Source: Penaeus vannamei (lineage: Eukaryota; Arthropoda; Malacostraca; Decapoda; Penaeidae). Taken from it: a DNA stretch of 23,308 nucleotides. Below are positions 21,922-23,308 of the stretch, piece after piece; the first letter of the stretch is position 1, and the number at the start of each line of letters is the position of its first letter. Location: NCBI RefSeq assembly GCF_042767895.1, contig NC_091582.1, positions 11,978,549 to 12,001,856 of the forward strand, written 5' to 3'. The notes under the pieces were generated by a model. The model searched no databases. It was given only the letters and a program-made list of their open reading frames with translations, and was not told the DNA's origin. The position numbers and the translations under genes were made by a program.

Positions 21922-23027
21922 TGTGGAGCTGGAAGGAGCTCGGCTACCGGAGTGGTGACAAATCTTATCTCAGAGGGCCTGGATTTGAAGGTGTAGCGAT
22001 TGCACGAACGCAGAGTTTCGTAAATACGAGCAAACTGACGAAATGTGCAAAGGTCGCATTTCGTCGCCAGGCAGAAATCTAATTATCACGGATAAAATAT
22101 GATTTTATGTTATAAAAAATATTTTTACAATTTAATGGCCAAATATGACAATAAAAGTAACTATTTTTGTGTACTGTTATATGATATATTTAACGCAAGC
22201 AGTATCTAATCTTTTCATTGTTCATCTTACACATTTTGTCATCTTTCATGTCGACTTGCAGGTTGTGCATCTATAGCGAGCCGTAATGTAATGTAACATA
22301 TTAAGCATTTAACACATAAAACTATATAGTAATAAGCCGCATATTATTTATTTTTTGAACTCTGAAAAGCCCACATGTCGACAAAGTAAATGCAGTAAGC
22401 ACGGAAGTCTGCAGACGAAGTGCCGGGCGGTCCAACTAACTCTTGCATCTAAACGTTTCTGCTGCCCAGGCGGCCAGTGTGCGAAGACTGTCACGTTGTC
22501 AAAGGTTTAACTTTGTCCGGAAGAACTCACAGATTCTAGTAAATGTAAATCTACTGTACGAATTACGTAAGCCAATTCTATAACCTACGAATCATAAGTC
22601 ATAAATAATAATTTACGATGTGGTATTCATTTACATGCTACAAGGATTTAGAGTATCCTGGCTTAAATATAATAATGGAATTTACCAGAATGATAAAGGG
22701 TAGAAGTACTCATTGACATATATTCTCTCTGCATTTATTAATGCTTTAAGATGTTATTGTAGTAATTATACATGCACCAGTATGAAAAAAAAGTTTGTAT
22801 TAGACTTATGATGCTGGGAGTTGACATCCAGCCTCTCCACAGCACTCTTCTAATGATGAAAAGGGTTATGGATTAAGGGTAATTTATCGTGATGATTTTG
22901 ATATCAATGGATTCCTCTCAATTATCCAAATATCAAAATTATGCAGTGGAAATCCTTCCTTGTAGGTTGCCATCCCCCAACCCCTGTCCAGGAAAATAAA
23001 GAATCTGTTATGTATATACATGTAATA
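21922..23027 (-). promoter_or_regulatory. Upstream region of the SDR gene
   Basis: The first 120 bases upstream of the start codon are CpG-containing and include a small perfect hairpin (22037-22065). Another GC-richer patch lies at 22400-22520 (GTGCCGGGCGGTCC, CCCAGGCGGCC) and could be a second promoter. The remainder is AT-rich with no gene recognised. Confidence 0.35.
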
Positions 23028-23308
23028 GGTCCTTGCGCCGGATCATCAGGTACTGATGGCAGGACCATGTGTCAAACCAACGGCTGCACTGTGAGACTGG
23101 CACAGGACCTACTACCTTCACAATCCGGGATTGCCAACTCAGGCTTTATGGCCACCTGGCTCGCTTCCCTCAGGATGATCCTGCCCACCAGGTTGTCTCT
23201 GTTCGAGACAGCCCTGGGTGGAGGAGGCCTGTGGGTCGACCTAGGAAGTCGTCTCTTGGGCAGATTGATCAAACCTGTCGTGAGGAGCTTGAGATGGGCC
23301 GAGTCCCT
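23028..23308 (+). mobile_element. RTE-like LINE, C-terminal polyprotein fragment
   Basis: A plus-strand frame reads DHVSNQRLHCETGTG, then IRDCQLRLYGHLARFPQDD, DSPGWRRPVGRPRKSSLGQI and CREELEMGRVP up to the window edge. LRLYGHLARFP and WRRPVGRPRKSW-like strings are characteristic of the region after the reverse transcriptase in RTE-like LINEs. One in-frame stop (TGA near 23053) shows decay. It continues to the right outside the window. It appears to belong to the same general family as 5809-6204. Confidence 0.82.

Noticed and set aside
21683..21958. Plus-strand 91-codon frame
   Set aside because: Antisense shadow of the first SDR exon, which carries the TGxxxGxG motif on the minus strand.
23072..23272. 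Minus-strand 66-codon frame
   Set aside because: Antisense to the plus-strand LINE C-terminal frame, which has recognisable motifs.

Overview
This is eukaryotic, intron-bearing, AT-rich DNA. The dense simple repeats (several hundred bp of TG and GAT tracts), the many short DNA transposons and the LINE-rich background suggest a marine arthropod, most likely a decapod such as a penaeid shrimp. That assignment is inference from repeat style and protein similarity, not proof. No bacterial, phage, CRISPR or recognisable viral feature was seen. I found no new biological system; the interest lies in small conserved genes and in well-preserved transposon structures.

Layout. (1) 1-4462, minus: six consecutive in-phase exons of a FASTKD-family mitochondrial RNA protein, running off the left edge. 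Introns carry a TTAA-flanked transposon (867-1539) and a decayed MITE (about 3170-3331). (2) 4480-5808: a TG-rich microsatellite mosaic ending in exactly 500 N. (3) 5809-8890: an RTE-like reverse-transcriptase fragment, a 67-bp tandem duplication, a 3'-truncated gag-like retroelement copy (minus), an inverted-repeat pair and a possible terminal exon. (4) 9125-9271, minus: first exon of cytochrome b5 with a CpG-containing upstream region. Neither the later cytochrome b5 exons nor the first FASTKD exons are visible, and the assembly gap lies between them. (5) 9470-12850: mostly non-coding, then a plus-strand copy of the same gag-like element, itself interrupted by a 221-bp TTAA-flanked MITE. (6) 13721-13831, plus: OST4, a 36-residue subunit of oligosaccharyltransferase. 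(7) 13957-15168: a second, longer member of the TTAA transposon family. (8) 15372-17134, plus: complete three-exon ZMAT5 (U11/U12-20K of the minor spliceosome). (9) 17349-18620: a hAT-like MITE and a third copy of the gag-like element's 5' end. (10) 18742-21921, minus: complete five-exon sniffer/C-factor-type short-chain dehydrogenase, with a GAT/AAT satellite in intron 1. (11) 21922-23308: upstream DNA with a strong small hairpin, then the C-terminal part of an RTE-like LINE on the plus strand.

The genes are ordinary housekeeping genes with no evident shared pathway. FASTKD acts on mitochondrial RNA, cytochrome b5 in ER or mitochondrial-membrane electron transfer, OST4 in ER N-glycosylation, ZMAT5 in U12-type splicing and the SDR in carbonyl reduction. 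Their clustering looks incidental. Exon boundaries below come from reading GT/AG sites and checking that phases agree across introns.
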